Positions 22,296 to 33,914 of a stretch of 64,000 nucleotides of DNA are shown here, one piece after another; within the stretch, counting starts at the first letter, position 1; every line of letters begins with the position of its first letter. The position numbers and the translations under genes were made by a program. The notes beneath the pieces are model-generated. The model saw nothing but the letters and a program-made list of their open reading frames with translations, made no database searches and was not told the DNA's origin. This stretch comes from Paracentrotus lividus (Eukaryota; Echinodermata; Echinoidea; Camarodonta; Echinidae): positions 22,945,063 through 23,009,062 of the forward strand of contig CALNVZ010003429.1 in the NCBI GenBank assembly GCA_940671915.1. Reading direction: 5' to 3'.

Positions 22296-25200
22296 ATGAT
22301 TATTACTAAAGAGCTGATTAAAAAAAAAAAAATGATGCAAAACTGACAAGACACAAATGATATTTTGTGTCATGTCCGTTGCAGTCACAAAGTATTGATT
22401 ATCTCTTCAGCTACATGTACATGACATCCTGAAATTGCCTAGAGCTGAAGTTATGAATACACTTGCCAGATAAACTAAAATAATATATTTTGAAGTTGTT
22501 CAATTTGTCAAAAATCTCATATGAATCTCATCTACAGGATATATATATTCTAGGATATTATGCTATTCCGCAATAAGAATAGTAGGAATACATACCTATA
22601 GATATTACTATTGACATACTTATTAACAGTTACAGTCAGTACACTTATATGTAAAATTGGCTGAATTTTAACATTCTTTTCTTATATGTGATACGTCTTG
22701 TCGAAATGAGAGAGAAGTCGGAGATCAAAGATCCGAGTAAATCGACAAACTAATAAAAAACTCAAAAATTTTTGAGGAAATTTTTTTATTATTATTTCTG
22801 GTCTACCAGCTTCATCTTTGCTCTGTAAAAAAAAAATGATGAAAATGATAACGGGAAAGTGGTAAAAAAGCAGTTTTCGGCGAGTGTTTTTTCGGTCATA
22901 ATTTTTTTTTTCCGGACATACAAGCGCACGTCCACAGCTCATTTCCCCTCTCCGTTTAGCTCCGCCCTTAGCAACGCATGGCTTTGTTGTTGGACGTTCA
23001 CGTCATGGTGTTGTGTGATTTCCTATTGGCTTTTTGTTTCGTTTTTGTGTGAGACGAATATAGCGAACTAAACTCTCTTAGCTACACTCAGCTGTGCAAT
23101 GTGCCACAAACCTGCGTGAATAAAGCTGTTTCATCCGGGATAGCGGAGCAACGCGGTTGGGGGGGGGGGTATGTGGGGGAAAGCTACAATTATGCTTGAC
23201 TTAGCTATCCTGGATCCAATGAATGTTAATTTCAGCATTTTATTTTAGGGCCGCGATATCTGTTGTCCTGATGGGAAATTAAAACCTCCCTATAAACAAA
23301 TTTGGTTCCATCAGGGAAACATAAGAGCACACAAAGAAAGGTGACGTGATCATAATACTTCTGATACAAGTATTTAGGTAAAGTCTTAAGACGCGTAAGA
23401 GATGCTAATTAAAATTGAAAAAAAAATATGGTTTTAAAATTGGTTGATATTGCATTATGTGAAAACCAATGAGCTAAGGGGGGGGGGGGGAGAGTGCAAA
23501 ATCAATCTAGTTTATAACTGCGGCTGGTACTTCACTTTTGGGAACTACTTTGAAACAACTTTAAGACGGCTTAGAAACAAGTTTGAGACGAGTTGTTGAG
23601 ACGTCGCGGAGACGTCTCCGCGAGGTGAGATAGCACCATAGCTACTAGCAAATTTCTGCAGGTTTTTTTTAAGCAGTAATGTGTTAAGAAAGTAGCGTTT
23701 TACTAAACACGACGAAACAAAATACGATTTACTCTTAAAATAATTCATTTCAAAAATTATTAATATCTTCTTATTACTGGTAAACAAGTTTGATCAAATA
23801 AAAGACGAGATCGAGCAAATCATTTACGTTTTATTTCATTGTCTTAAGCTTAACCTAGCCACTCATAAAACGTGATCAGAGAAATTCTAAAATACATCGT
23901 GAGGCGCAAATAATTTATTAAAACATTTTTGGAGGCATATCTCTATCATATACTTATTCAAAGAATATAACAAAATGCATAAGCCCCTGTACAAGAATAA
24001 ATTTAGTCTATAGACCATTATTATGTTTAAATTTCCAACAGAGTTCAGATCAAAATGACTCGCTTATTATAGAGTAAGAGTACGCGATTGACATTCAAAG
24101 AACGCACGCAAACATCGGAAATAAAACCCCAAAAAAGGTTTTAAAATAGTTTTGTTTCTAACTAATTTAGCGCCAGGATGGTAACACACTTTTCTTAAAA
24201 AGAGCGGACTTTTTCTAAACAAATTAGAAAGAGCATGACGTTTTCATTTATTTGACGAAGATATAAAACAACTAACCAAATTCAGCTTCTTTTTTTTTGA
24301 GAAGATGAACATCGCCGTTATGCGCTTGCCTCGATCATCGCGTGACGGACGAGTATTGTTCTCTGTATACCTGAATGCAGCCTCCTCATTGCGTCAAATC
24401 GTTTCACCTTTGTAACAAGTGGTTGCTAGGGCATATTCGGTGAGTACAGCGGTGACAGAGTGTTCTTTATTTTCTGGCGCGGGTACAAAGGAAAGTCAAA
24501 CTTCGCAGACGTTTTTCTCTTGATTTTGATTTCCAAGAGCACAATTCTCCTCGCCGTTCAGAAGGCTTAATATCTCCACTATCTATTTACTCTTTACAGT
24601 CGGGTTATATATCAAATTCAAGGCAATGAATCAGGGATCAATAATATCAAATAAAACGGATTTCAAAAATTGCGAATAGTCTCTCCTTTCGACGTGACGC
24701 ATCACATATTTTATTACATAAAAAAAAATTGTAATCTTTGATAACCGACAAGTTAACAAATTCACAAACGAAAATGAAGGGATAAGATATTTGTTCAATG
24801 CTCACAAAGTGAAACATTCTAAATTATTCTTTATTCCTGTTTTCAAATGCAATATCACAATTTGTGGAGTCGTGTACCGTACACATAGCAACGAAACCAT
24901 GAATAGTGGGTTTCGTTTTATCCAAACACTTTTATATCTCTCTTTCAATTTAACCTTTTTCCTTTTCCTTTTCAACCCCCTCACTTTGCATTAATGAGAA
25001 AAGAAGGTTTTTTGATGACTCTCATTTCCAAATGAAAAACCGAGAGTGCACTGCCCTTTAAGAAATAATGCCCTCTTTTATAATTACATTCACGAAGACT
25101 AGACGGTAAAGTTTAAAGCACTCTTAAGTATTTTCCCTTTAAACATGATACCCTGGTTTGGCCCATAATTTGTGATAATTTTGAAAGGCCCTAGTTCTCT

Positions 25201-25880
25201 ATCTTCATGTGAATTTTAAGGTCTCTGCTAACATTCCCCTCGCTCCTTCGCCCCTCCCCCCGCAGGAGTTTTGCTGGTGAGACATATTCGCTACGTCCTA
25301 TGATCTTGCACTGTAGAGTGCTGCTCTTTTTTTTAACTACCCCCGCCCCATAAAAAAAAGACTGACCTACATGTAAATTGAAACACAGCATTGATTTACA
25401 ATACTATCATTTTCATTCTAATGCTAATGTTAATGAAAAGCCACAGCTACATGTACATGTAGTGAACATAGCAAGGTACATAAAGTGCTCAGTAAATGTG
25501 GGCTTATACAAGAGTATAACCCTTGAAAATAGCAACAACAACAAAAAAACAAAAAAAAAACAAAAAACACTTTACATTGAGTTCTTATTTATCAAACTTA
25601 TATGTTATATGGGAATGCAAAAAGCTCGAAAATTGAGCAAATAATTGATGTCAAAGTAGAATAAACAAAATATTGTTTTTAGACAAAATCACATGCCATA
25701 AATTATGTACAATCCTTTTTTTGTGTGTGTGTTGATATCTTATTTTGCTGAAAACCATTATCTCGAATCAACCTACATGTAGATCAAACATGTGAGTATG
25801 AATTCATCCATATTGACCTCATCACACTGTGCCTGCATTAATTTGCATTACATGGGCCTCGGCATACAGGTTTGATTAAT
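22296..25880. other. Unassigned DNA
   Basis: About 3.6 kb without a recognised gene. Around 22900-23110 there are a CCAAT box in reverse (CTATTGGC), a CACGTCA word and an X-box-like CTTAGCAACGCATGG, which together would be compatible with a promoter, but no transcript start or exon is supported. A small plus-strand frame at 24305-24415 (36 codons) is unconvincing. Perfect palindrome CGCGGAGACGTCTCCGCG lies at 23605-23622. G runs occur near 23158-23170 and 23480-23491. Confidence 0.35.
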
Positions 25881-25893
25881 AGACGGATGACTT

Positions 25894-26095
25894 TAAGCCC
25901 GTCTCACACTGTGCGATTGGCTGCGATATCGCGTCGCATCGCAGAGGATTGCTTGGTATCGTGCAGTGTGAGGGGTTCTGCGATGCGATACCAAGCGATA
26001 TTTGAGCCATCGCAAGGCCATCGCTTTGCATCGCAAGGTTTTGAACATGTTCAAAACCTTGCGATATCGCAGGCTGCGATAATTCTAGTTATTGC
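25894..26095 (+). mobile_element. TCGC-rich palindromic element
   Basis: Starts with AAGCCCGTCTCACACTGTG (the inverse ends the related copy at 34318-34464) and is full of GCGAT/ATCGC words. It contains a perfect 36-bp palindrome at 26030-26065 centred on AACATGTT. No coding capacity; the 83-codon open frame across it is a by-product of repeats. Probably a non-autonomous DNA element. Confidence 0.65.
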
Positions 26096-26569
26096 AAAGA
26101 TTTTTAGGAGACAAGAGAGTTAGAAGAGGTCCTCCTCCAATGTGCCAGGATGTTGGAGAATAATATTTCATCAGCCTATTGACCTGGATTAAAGGGACAA
26201 ATTGATGTCAGAAGTATGCACGAGATTGGATATGATTGTAAGTAATTTGATGACATTGTGCGTTGTTCAATTATAGTCGCGGCCCAGGTTTTGTGCATGT
26301 AGTCCCATACATAGGTTTTTATTGGGGTCTGAGCTGATTTTAGCATTGGATGATCTTGTCTTTTTACCTGATCAGCTGGATTAGAGTTTTAACTGGGGCT
26401 CCTCATAAAGTGATAAGGTCTGTCAAACATAATGGTCATTGATAGACCTAGGAATTACAGACTTCGAGGCTATAAATTTAGGCCTATAGGGTCTACTCTG
26501 TCTCTAGATTATGGAGTCAAAAGGGCCCTAGTCTAGACTCTGGAGTCTGGCCTGGGGTCTAACTTGTTA

Positions 26570-26995
26570 CAGTTAGATCTAACGTTAGACCCTAACGTTA
26601 GATCTAACGTTAGACCTAAGTTAGTTCTTAATTAAACCTGGTTGAAAATGTTGTAGTTTATTTTTGGGTCGATGTGTGTCTGCCGCTGGTCTTTGACTTT
26701 GACCTGGGTCTTGACTTAAATTGGCTCACGGTCATTATCAGAAAGTTTAACGGTAGACTTAACTTAGATCTAACTTAGACTATAGGGCGAAGGGTCTAGA
26801 CTCTAACGTTAGATCTAGTCTAGATCTAGCTGAATAGACTAGATTCTAGATCTAGATCTACTCTAGAGTCTAGGCCTTAACTGTACGATCTAGGGTCTAG
26901 ATCCAGATCTACAGTTAGATAGATCTAACGTTAGATCTAACTTAGAGATCCCTAACTTAGATCTAACGTTAGATCTAACGTTAGATCTAACTCAA
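26570..26995. repeat. AGATCT/AACGTT palindrome array
   Basis: A stretch of about 425 bp built from short overlapping palindromes, mainly TTAGATCTAACGTTAGATCT and its variants, with TCTAGATCTAGA blocks in the middle. It has no fixed long period and no open frame. Looser copies of the vocabulary (CTAGATCTAGGCCTAG) run on to about 27440. Confidence 0.8.
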
Positions 26996-27117
26996 AATTG
27001 TAGACTGAGTTTGAACTCCAACTACAAAAACAAACAAAAAAGGGTAAAGCCTTGCCATCTAAGTTAAGTTAGATCTGGAGTTAGTGAACCATGCTGTGAG
27101 TGCCGCATTAAAGAACA

Positions 27118-27850
27118 AAATAGATCTAGATTCTTTGCCCCCGCCCCCCCCCCCAATTTGCAGTTCAGCCTTAACGATGTCATTGATAATATTAATAACA
27201 CAAACAAACCAGTAGTAATTTGACCTCAATTTTTGCCTGGTTCCAGACCTCAAATTTTACATAGGCCTAAGCCCAACCGATCACTTTCCAATCTGCATTT
27301 GTACGGTATTATATTGACTTGCACTCACTAAACTTCATGAAATTTTGGGTCTTTGCCCAAAAATAACACCGAATAGCGCAGCTAGGAGGCCAATCTAGAT
27401 CTAGGCCTAGATAGCCTAAGGTCTAGATCTAGGCCTATCCTAAAAATAAGTCTCGGTCAGATCAGACATGGATTGGGGGGGGGGGGGGCGAGGATGCGCG
27501 CCCCCGTAAGATTTTTTGGGGAAAATGCAAGATATCATTCCTCCATGCATGGACATTTTTTTTAATTAGTGAGCGCTCCCCCCCCCCTCCCCATAACAGA
27601 TTTGAAAAAACCTTTTTATTTGTTTTGTTGTTTTTCTTGTCAATGTCGAACAACCTCACCCTCCCCCTAAACGTTATATATGTTGACCTTCTTGAAAGGT
27701 GACGGCCGAAATTTTTTTACACCTACCCTCTACCTTTTGTTTTTGTTACTGTATACATGTAAGGAATAAATAAATAATGTAAACTAACTGTTAAGCTCTA
27801 AAAAAAAAAAATTAATAATAATAATAATAATAATATTTTTTTTAAAAAGC
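27118..27850. other. Low-complexity DNA with G/C homopolymers
   Basis: Poly-C (27139-27155), poly-G (27476-27488), poly-C (27579-27588) and (AAT)n (27815-27835). No gene is seen; open frames here pass through homopolymers. Confidence 0.5.
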
Positions 27851-27915
27851 AACTTTGGTTTTTTCAATAAAATAAACCTTAAATACCAAAGGGAGGTATA
27901 GATCTGTTTTATAAA

Positions 27916-27919
<4 letters not shown>

Positions 27920-27952
<33 letters not shown>
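27920..27952. repeat. Poly-T run, 33 T
   Basis: Uninterrupted T homopolymer directly upstream of TGTGCAG, acting as a very long pyrimidine tract if the next feature is an exon. Confidence 0.95.
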
Positions 27953-27953
<1 letters not shown>

Positions 27954-27963
27954 TGCAGTACAG

Positions 27964-28060
27964 TCTGAGATGACAGCAGATGAAAGAGGAGCAGGTAAAG
28001 GAAGTGGAGGAGAAGCTGGAGAAAAGTTATCAGAAGGAGAATATACCAAAGCCAAAAACA
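27964..28060 (+). CDS. Candidate internal exon of an unknown gene
   Basis: This block reads like a coding exon by composition and signals. Candidate acceptors are GTGCAG ending at 27958, TACAG ending at 27963 and GACAG ending at 27976, after a long T tract. A good donor, GTGAGT, starts at 28061. Two frames are open. One from 27964 gives a small charged, glycine-rich peptide with a possible start Met at 27970. The other, from 27977 in phase 0 (84 nt), gives a lysine/glutamate-rich peptide of coiled-coil character (KEEQVKEVEEKLEK). I cannot name the protein. Either frame joins a downstream acceptor at 28828 or 28859. It may also be a chance purine-rich stretch. Confidence 0.35.
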
Positions 28061-28828
28061 GTGAGTTGGTCCATCCTGCATTCTTGTCAATTCGCTCTAA
28101 GAAATTTTTAAGCATAGTTTAGTAAAGATTACCAAACTACAATGCAATGCAAAGAGATATCAAAAGCCTCCTTATTATTAAAAAGAAAAGAAAAAAGGGT
28201 GTTATGGGTGAAATATGAAAATACCATAGTCAGAAGTTAAATATTATGACTTTAAAGGAAGTAAATTAACGAGGTATTTGCAATTGTGCTGAATGACTAA
28301 TAGCTCATATGTTGCTCTGACCTAAGTAAACCTCAAAATATGAACTTTTTAGTTAACGGGGCTGGAATGTAAGATGATGACAGATGACATTACACATATT
28401 GCTTGAAAAATAATATTTGAAAATTATCATTAGTATATAGAACTGTGGTCCCAGTAATTGGCTACATTTTCTTTTTCAATATAAAATAACTTTTAGGCAG
28501 AGGCAAATTTCAGGACAATAATTTTTATCTTTGTGACTATATACATGATAAAGCTGTTTGACATAGATCTATGAAATGATCATTTGGAATGCCCATTCTG
28601 AGGGAAATAAGTCAGTGCTGGTGGGCACTAGATCAGTTCTAATGATCAGATTAAATTTTTTTTTACCAAGATTCAACTTGTTAAAAATTGATTTGATGGT
28701 CATGGTTAGGGTGTATCAAAAGAGACCAGTTCATTCGATATTATTTAATACAGTACCACAACTATAAACCAGATGTAATATACTATTTGGACGTTTCTCT
28801 TCTTTTTTCTTTTTCTTTTTTAATGCAG

Positions 28829-28969
28829 ATCTGTTCAAATCTTGCACTTCTTGCCACAGACGGAGTATGCTGCTATCTTTCTGCAAGATATCGGACAGCA
28901 CATTAGGTACACCAAGTCAAGAAGGCATCATCAGCTTTTCAGAATGAAATCCAGCAGATACGGGACAGT
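28829..28969 (+). CDS. Candidate terminal exon of the same unknown gene
   Basis: A pyrimidine tract of about 30 nt and AATGCAG end at 28828; a second acceptor-like CCACAG ends at 28859. If 28829 joins the charged frame ending at 28060, the reading continues with a cysteine/arginine-rich stretch (LFKSCTSCHRRRS) and stops at TGA 28967-28969. If 28860 joins the coiled-coil frame, the reading starts TEYAAIFLQDIGQHIRYTK and stops slightly later, in the 28990-29020 region. AATAAA at 29109-29114 could be the polyadenylation signal. No domain is recognised, and the choice of frame is open. Confidence 0.3.
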
Positions 28970-29108
28970 GGAAAAAATGGATGAATATTTTATTTTTTTA
29001 TGTCTCATTGATGGATAATTAATAATTATTCAAAGTTGATAAATAGAGAATTAAAACTCCAATCAGATTTTAAGAAAGTTATATAGCTATGTTAAATTTC
29101 CCCTTTTA

Positions 29109-29114
29109 AATAAA
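29109..29114 (+). promoter_or_regulatory. Possible polyadenylation signal
   Basis: AATAAA 140 bp downstream of the first candidate stop. It is meaningful only if the exon pair above is real; the motif is frequent by chance in AT-rich DNA. Confidence 0.25.
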
Positions 29115-29158
29115 ATTCCATATGCAGTGCACCCCCCCCAAAAAAAAAAATATATATA

Positions 29159-30158
29159 CACTGTTCGTCATAAAGGTGGAATATTTTTTTCTGGCTCAAG
29201 CAAAATTATGTTGCTCCGTTATTAATTTCTTGAATGTGTTTGTCACCGCTTTCAATTTCTTTGATCCTGGGTATATCTTGGACGTTCCCTCAACCCTTCC
29301 CGGGGATTTTACTTCAAAAAAATTTGTCACCCCCAGAAGATGGCCCTTTTCGTCATTATTTCTTATTTTTGGAGCCCTTTTTTGTTCACGCGACCCACCA
29401 AGGCCCCCTCAGTCCTATCCCAAGGAAACACGTCTGAGGTGGAGAATTGTTATTCTTCTTTAAATTAAATCTAGATTTATGGTTACAGGCTCGACTCTTT
29501 TGTCTAGGGGAGGGGTCAAAATTTATTTTAATTGGGGTTCAACATTCATTTTATTCATTTTTACACCATGGAAATTTCTATCTTCCCGAAATTGTATTGT
29601 AAAATCTCAACCATACATAAATCAAAATAAAGTATGATCAATAATGACTATTTACAGCCTTGTCATTAAGGCTAAACAAAATTTAAGGGGAAAATGATGA
29701 TATTTAAGGATTAAAGGTTGTTTTTCATTTATTTTGTTTTCAGCATAAAGATGGAATAAAATATTCCGAATTTTCACCAATCTCGTTTTTTTTTACTTCA
29801 ACCCCTCCCCTAGACAAAAGACCTTAGCCTGTCCCCAGAAATATAGATTTAACTTAAAGAACAATATAAGACAGTACACCTCAGTCGCGTTTCCTGGGGG
29901 TAGGACTGAGGGGGACTTGATTGGCCGGGAAAACAAAAAGGGGCCCCAAAATGAGAAAAAATGACAAAAATGCGCATCACGGGGGTTGACCAAACTTTTT
30001 TGGGAAAAGGTCCACGTAAATGGTTGGGAGAATGTCCAAGATATAGCCAGGGTCCCAAAACGTAAAAGCAGGGACAAACATATTCAAGAAATTAAAGTCA
30101 GAGCAAAAACATGTCGCTATAGCGACAAATATATATTCCACCTTTATGACGGACAGTG
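29159..30158 (+). mobile_element. 1,000-bp mariner-like foldback element, copy A
   Basis: CACTGTTCGTCATAAAGG at the left is mirrored by CCTTTATGACGGACAGTG at the right, flanked by TA (29157-29158 and 30159-30160). Arms of about 400 bp pair through words such as CCTCAGTC-TA-CC, TCGTCATTTTT and CCCCTCCCCTAGACAAAAG. The centre is about 29600-29745. Open frames in both arms (29122-29463 plus; 29793-30077 minus) encode similar peptides because the arms are inverted copies, not because the element codes for protein. Non-autonomous by appearance. Confidence 0.85.
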
Positions 30159-30160
30159 TA

Positions 30161-31263
30161 TATATCAGACCCAACCTTGAGAGTCTCTAATTAAAAACTC
30201 ATATTTTATTAGACCTAAATTTTTTTTTTTTTTTAATGTTAAAGAGTAACTATATTCTGCTCAGTGAAACCAAATTAATACCATTCTGTGCAATCACAAT
30301 GGACTGATTATCAGGGTTTTAAAAAAAATACCCATGTCAAAATTATGTTGTATCATGTTTTGGTAAAAACAACCCATGCATTTCAATAGATCAATAAACC
30401 TTTTAATTTTTTTCCCTTTTGAATTATTTAGGATGCCTTGCCTCTAACAATGGATAAATTATAAGTCACAGGTTCTTACTTCCCAAACTTGGTCATGTTG
30501 GCACAAGGTTTTTGTGACACAGACTTTGTAAAACCCAAGTGGTCAGTCGTCCATAACTGCACAGGTATACATCTGGTATCACTCGAAAGGAAATGAGTAT
30601 ATATTCTTTAAAGGGAGATCAAAATGGCCCAACTGTGTGCAGGTTCTTTTAGGCCACTGTGTTGTAAAAGTAGTGTTATGAATATGCCCGTTGGTCTATA
30701 TATCATTATAAGTTATTGAATAAAAACATTTCAGTTAAAGAGTAACATTATTATTATGGTATGAATGTATTTAATAGCTGCAAAAAGGTTTGTCATTATT
30801 CCAAAGGGTCTTTATTATAAGTCTGTGCTCCTCAGAATGTTGAATCTTGGGTTTAGGAAAGGAGCCAGATTGAGCATTTGATGACTTTGGGTGGTGTTAT
30901 GCCAGCCAGGTGGTTATGCAGGGCGTCTGGTTCAAACAAAAAATGAATGTCATAGAAATTAACGTTTTGAGGAAACAGGATTATGAAATGCTAAGAAGAG
31001 TATGACGAGTATTTAAACACTAGAAGTTTATGAGAGAAATTGAATAGAGTACAGTCTATCCCATTATAATTTACTCAGATAGCCTATTATAATACAACAA
31101 GATTTCATTATAACAAGGCAGTTCTCCAAGTCCCAAACATGTGCACATGTCTCTGTGTTTAGATATAACAAGATTTCTAGCTACTAGTAAATAGGCATTT
31201 AGCTTTGTTCTGAGTACCTCGTAGAATGGAAGTGGACTGTAGTATATCACCTTTGCTGGACTA
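30161..31263. other. Unassigned spacer between two foldback copies
   Basis: A T run lies at about 30219-30234. No gene or repeat is recognised in the remaining 1 kb. Confidence 0.4.
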
Positions 31264-32220
31264 CACTGCCCGTCATAAAGGTGGAATATTTTTTTGGTGC
31301 TCTAACAACAGGATTTTGCTCCGGCTTTAATTCCTTAAATATAATTGTCCCTGGTTATATTTTGAAAATTCTTCACGGGGATTTGTTTTTTTCCAATTTT
31401 TTTTGTCAACCCCCATGATGCCCATTTTTGTCATTTTCCCCCCTCATTTTGGGGCCGCCTTTTTGTTTACGCCGGCTGATCAAGCCCCCCCCCCCCCCCT
31501 CAGTCCTACCCCCAGGAAATGCGTCTGGGGTGTACGGTTTAACTCTTCTTAAAATTAAATCTAGATTTACGGTGACAAGCTTAGGCTTCTTGTCTGGAGG
31601 ACGGGTTGAAATAAAAAGTGTGATTGGATAAAATTTAGAATATTTTATTCCACCTTTATGATGAAAACAAAAGAAATAAAAAACAACCTTTAATCCTTAA
31701 TTATTATCCTTTTCCCTTAATTTTCTTTATAGCCTTGATGACAAGGTTGTAAGTGATATCTATAGATAATATTTATTTTGACTTATTAAAGCTGAGATCT
31801 ACAATACAATTTTGGAAAGATAGAAATTTCCATGGTGTAAAAATGAATAAAATCAATGTTGAACACTAATCAAAATACATTTTTACCCCTCCCCTAGACA
31901 AAAGATTCGAGCCTGTAACCATAAAACTAGATTTAACTTAAAGAACAATAACAACAGTACACCTCAGACGTGTTTCCTTGAGGAAGGACTAAGGGGGCAT
32001 TGAAGGGTCACGTAAACAAAAAGGGCCCCAAAAACAAGAAAAAATGACAAAAATGGCCATCTTTGGGGGTGACAAACTTTTTGGAAGAAAAACCCACCGG
32101 AAGGATGGAGGGAACGTTCAAGATATAGCCAGGATCCCGGAAAGTAAAAGTGGTGATAAACACATTTCCAGAAATGACTACCAACAGGGTATGCAGAACA
32201 AATTCAGGTCATATATAGTG
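31264..32220 (-). mobile_element. Mariner-like foldback element, copy B, reverse orientation
   Basis: The start CACTGCCCGTCATAAAGG, flanked by TA, matches both ends of copy A. The centre (TTCCACCTTTATGATGAAAAC followed by AAAAACAACCTTTAATCC) is the inverse of copy A's centre, so this copy lies in the opposite orientation. The right arm matches up to about 32170 (CAAGATATAGCCAGGATCCC), then diverges; a clean right end is missing, so the last 50 bp are approximate. Frames at 31428-31631 and 32044-32361 are arm translations. Confidence 0.75.
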
Positions 32221-32744
32221 TTGCTGGGGCTGGAAAGTCCCCTCACAGCCCACCCCCCCCCCCCCTTGCTGGTGTTAAGTTGTCTAAGAAAAATTGCAAG
32301 AGTGGATTGTATGATTCAAAGCAGTAAGAATCTATATTGTCATCAAATATCATTTATATAGATATTAATAATAACACCTCACCCAATATTTTTACATGGT
32401 ATAAATGATGTAATTGCATTTTCAGGTACATCGCATTTGTTAATTTACATGGTTGTTCCTGTGTCAAGATTGGTGAGGAGGAAACATGTTTTGATTAAAT
32501 TATTAACTACACTGTAGAAACAGATATAGAAAGAGATGTTCGTCTGTGCAATTGTGTAGTTAATTGCAGTCATTAATATGTCAACGTTTAAACACTAAAT
32601 AATGACAAACAGACAGAAAATTGCTGCTCTAATTCAGAAGGAATTAATTAAGACGCAAGAGGTGCAAGAACCGTTTTTTAATTTGATACCAATAAAATAT
32701 GGCATGGAAGCAAGTACATAAACAGACAAGCTGGTTATTCTATA
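32221..32744. other. Unassigned DNA with a poly-C run
   Basis: A C run lies at about 32251-32265. No other feature is recognised. Confidence 0.4.
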
Positions 32745-33085
32745 CACTGTAAAAAAAATATATATATATATTTTTACAGCAAATCTGCTGTCAGCAGAGT
32801 CGCCATAAAAAGATGTAATTAAAAAAAAAAATAGTTTTGTTGTAAATTTATCCTGCAAATAATTACGTGAGAAATACAAAATATACATCAGGAGTAACAC
32901 ATTTTTTCTGTTTTAACCTATATCATGGATATAGAACTTTAATGATTTTTTTTTCCTTCTCTTTCTTTAATTCTTAGAGGAGAAATTTACAACAAAACTG
33001 TTTTTAAATTACATTTTTGTATGGCGACTCTGCTGACATCACTTTGCTGTATTTTATTTTATTTATTTATTTTTTTTTTACAGTG
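32745..33085. mobile_element. 341-bp TIR element with CACTGTAAAAA ends
   Basis: CACTGTAAAAA and TTTTTACAGTG form the ends, flanked by TA (32743-32744 and 33086-33087). Inner pairing includes AGCAGAGTCGCCATA with TATGGCGACTCTGCT, and TTTGTTGTAAATTT with AAATTTACAACAAA. A TA target and CACTG ends suit a mariner-type MITE. No coding capacity. Confidence 0.85.
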
Positions 33086-33179
33086 TATCTAATCCACACA
33101 CGACAGAAACTAATTCTTAGAATATGGGTATAATATCTAATTATTATCCAATATGAGACATATCTGAAAATGAAACAGT

Positions 33180-33545
33180 CAAGAAGAAAAAGAAATAAAG
33201 GTAGATGGAGAGAGAGAGCACTATTAGGGAAGAGAGAGAGTGACAGAGAAGTAATCAAAAGTTGGTTAAAGAGAAATAGATAGGTGAAATATTATGTCAG
33301 CAATGGGAGACAGAAAAACGGAATTAAAACAAAAACATGAAACCGTTACCAGAAGAGAAAGACAGAAAGAGAATAAAGTCATAAAAAGCGGGTAAAACTA
33401 AAACGGCAAAATGGAGAAGATTGAGAGAGACAGAAAGGACTGAATGAACACATATGAATATTATAAAAAACAATAATACTGGAAAATATAAAAGAAAGTA
33501 TTTATGAATTGAAAAAAAAATCAAAGAAGGGAGGAAAGTAGTAAA
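33180..33545. repeat. Purine-rich low-complexity DNA
   Basis: Long GA/AG-rich stretches with short GAGA runs; the minus-strand open frames in it are low-complexity. Confidence 0.6.
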
Positions 33546-33644
33546 AGTGGATAAACAGAACATGAACAATTGTCGATGTCTCTTGGGCCAATTATTTTTT
33601 CTTTCTCTGTCCATGTCATCGGTCGTCTGTGAAATTCTTCATTA

Positions 33645-33670
33645 ATGCCCCCCTTCCCCCCCCCCCTCCC

Positions 33671-33701
<31 letters not shown>

Positions 33702-33712
33702 CTTCTCTCCAC
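33645..33712. repeat. Poly-C and (CT)n microsatellite
   Basis: A C run (about 33655-33666) followed by a CT dinucleotide tract to about 33710. Confidence 0.9.
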
Positions 33713-33914
33713 TCTGACTCTCGCTTTTTTCTTCACTTCTCCTGGCTTTTTTCAGGGAAAAAAAGACAAGTATTGGTAGAGCAAAGGAAAAGGCGGATTG
33801 AAAAAAAACCTACGGAAAGTTGGAGAGAGAGAGAGAAATAGGGTGGATAGAATGGTTTATTAAAGGTAAATGGATTGGCTTAAGGTGTAGGAGAGGAAGA
33901 CGGCTAGTGATAAA

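Noticed and set aside
22900..23110. Host gene promoter
   Set aside because: CCAAT, X-box-like and CACGTCA words occur together, but there is no exon, start codon context or downstream gene to support it; kept only as a remark.
24305..24415. Small 36-codon gene
   Set aside because: Short, no domain, no flanking splice or polyadenylation context; such frames are expected by chance.
25872..26123. 83-codon frame rich in Ser/Arg/Ile
   Set aside because: It coincides with the TCGC-rich palindromic element; openness follows from repeated GCGAT words.
29122..30174. Several open frames of 64-113 codons
   Set aside because: They are the two arms of a foldback element read in both directions; similarity between them comes from the inverted repeat.
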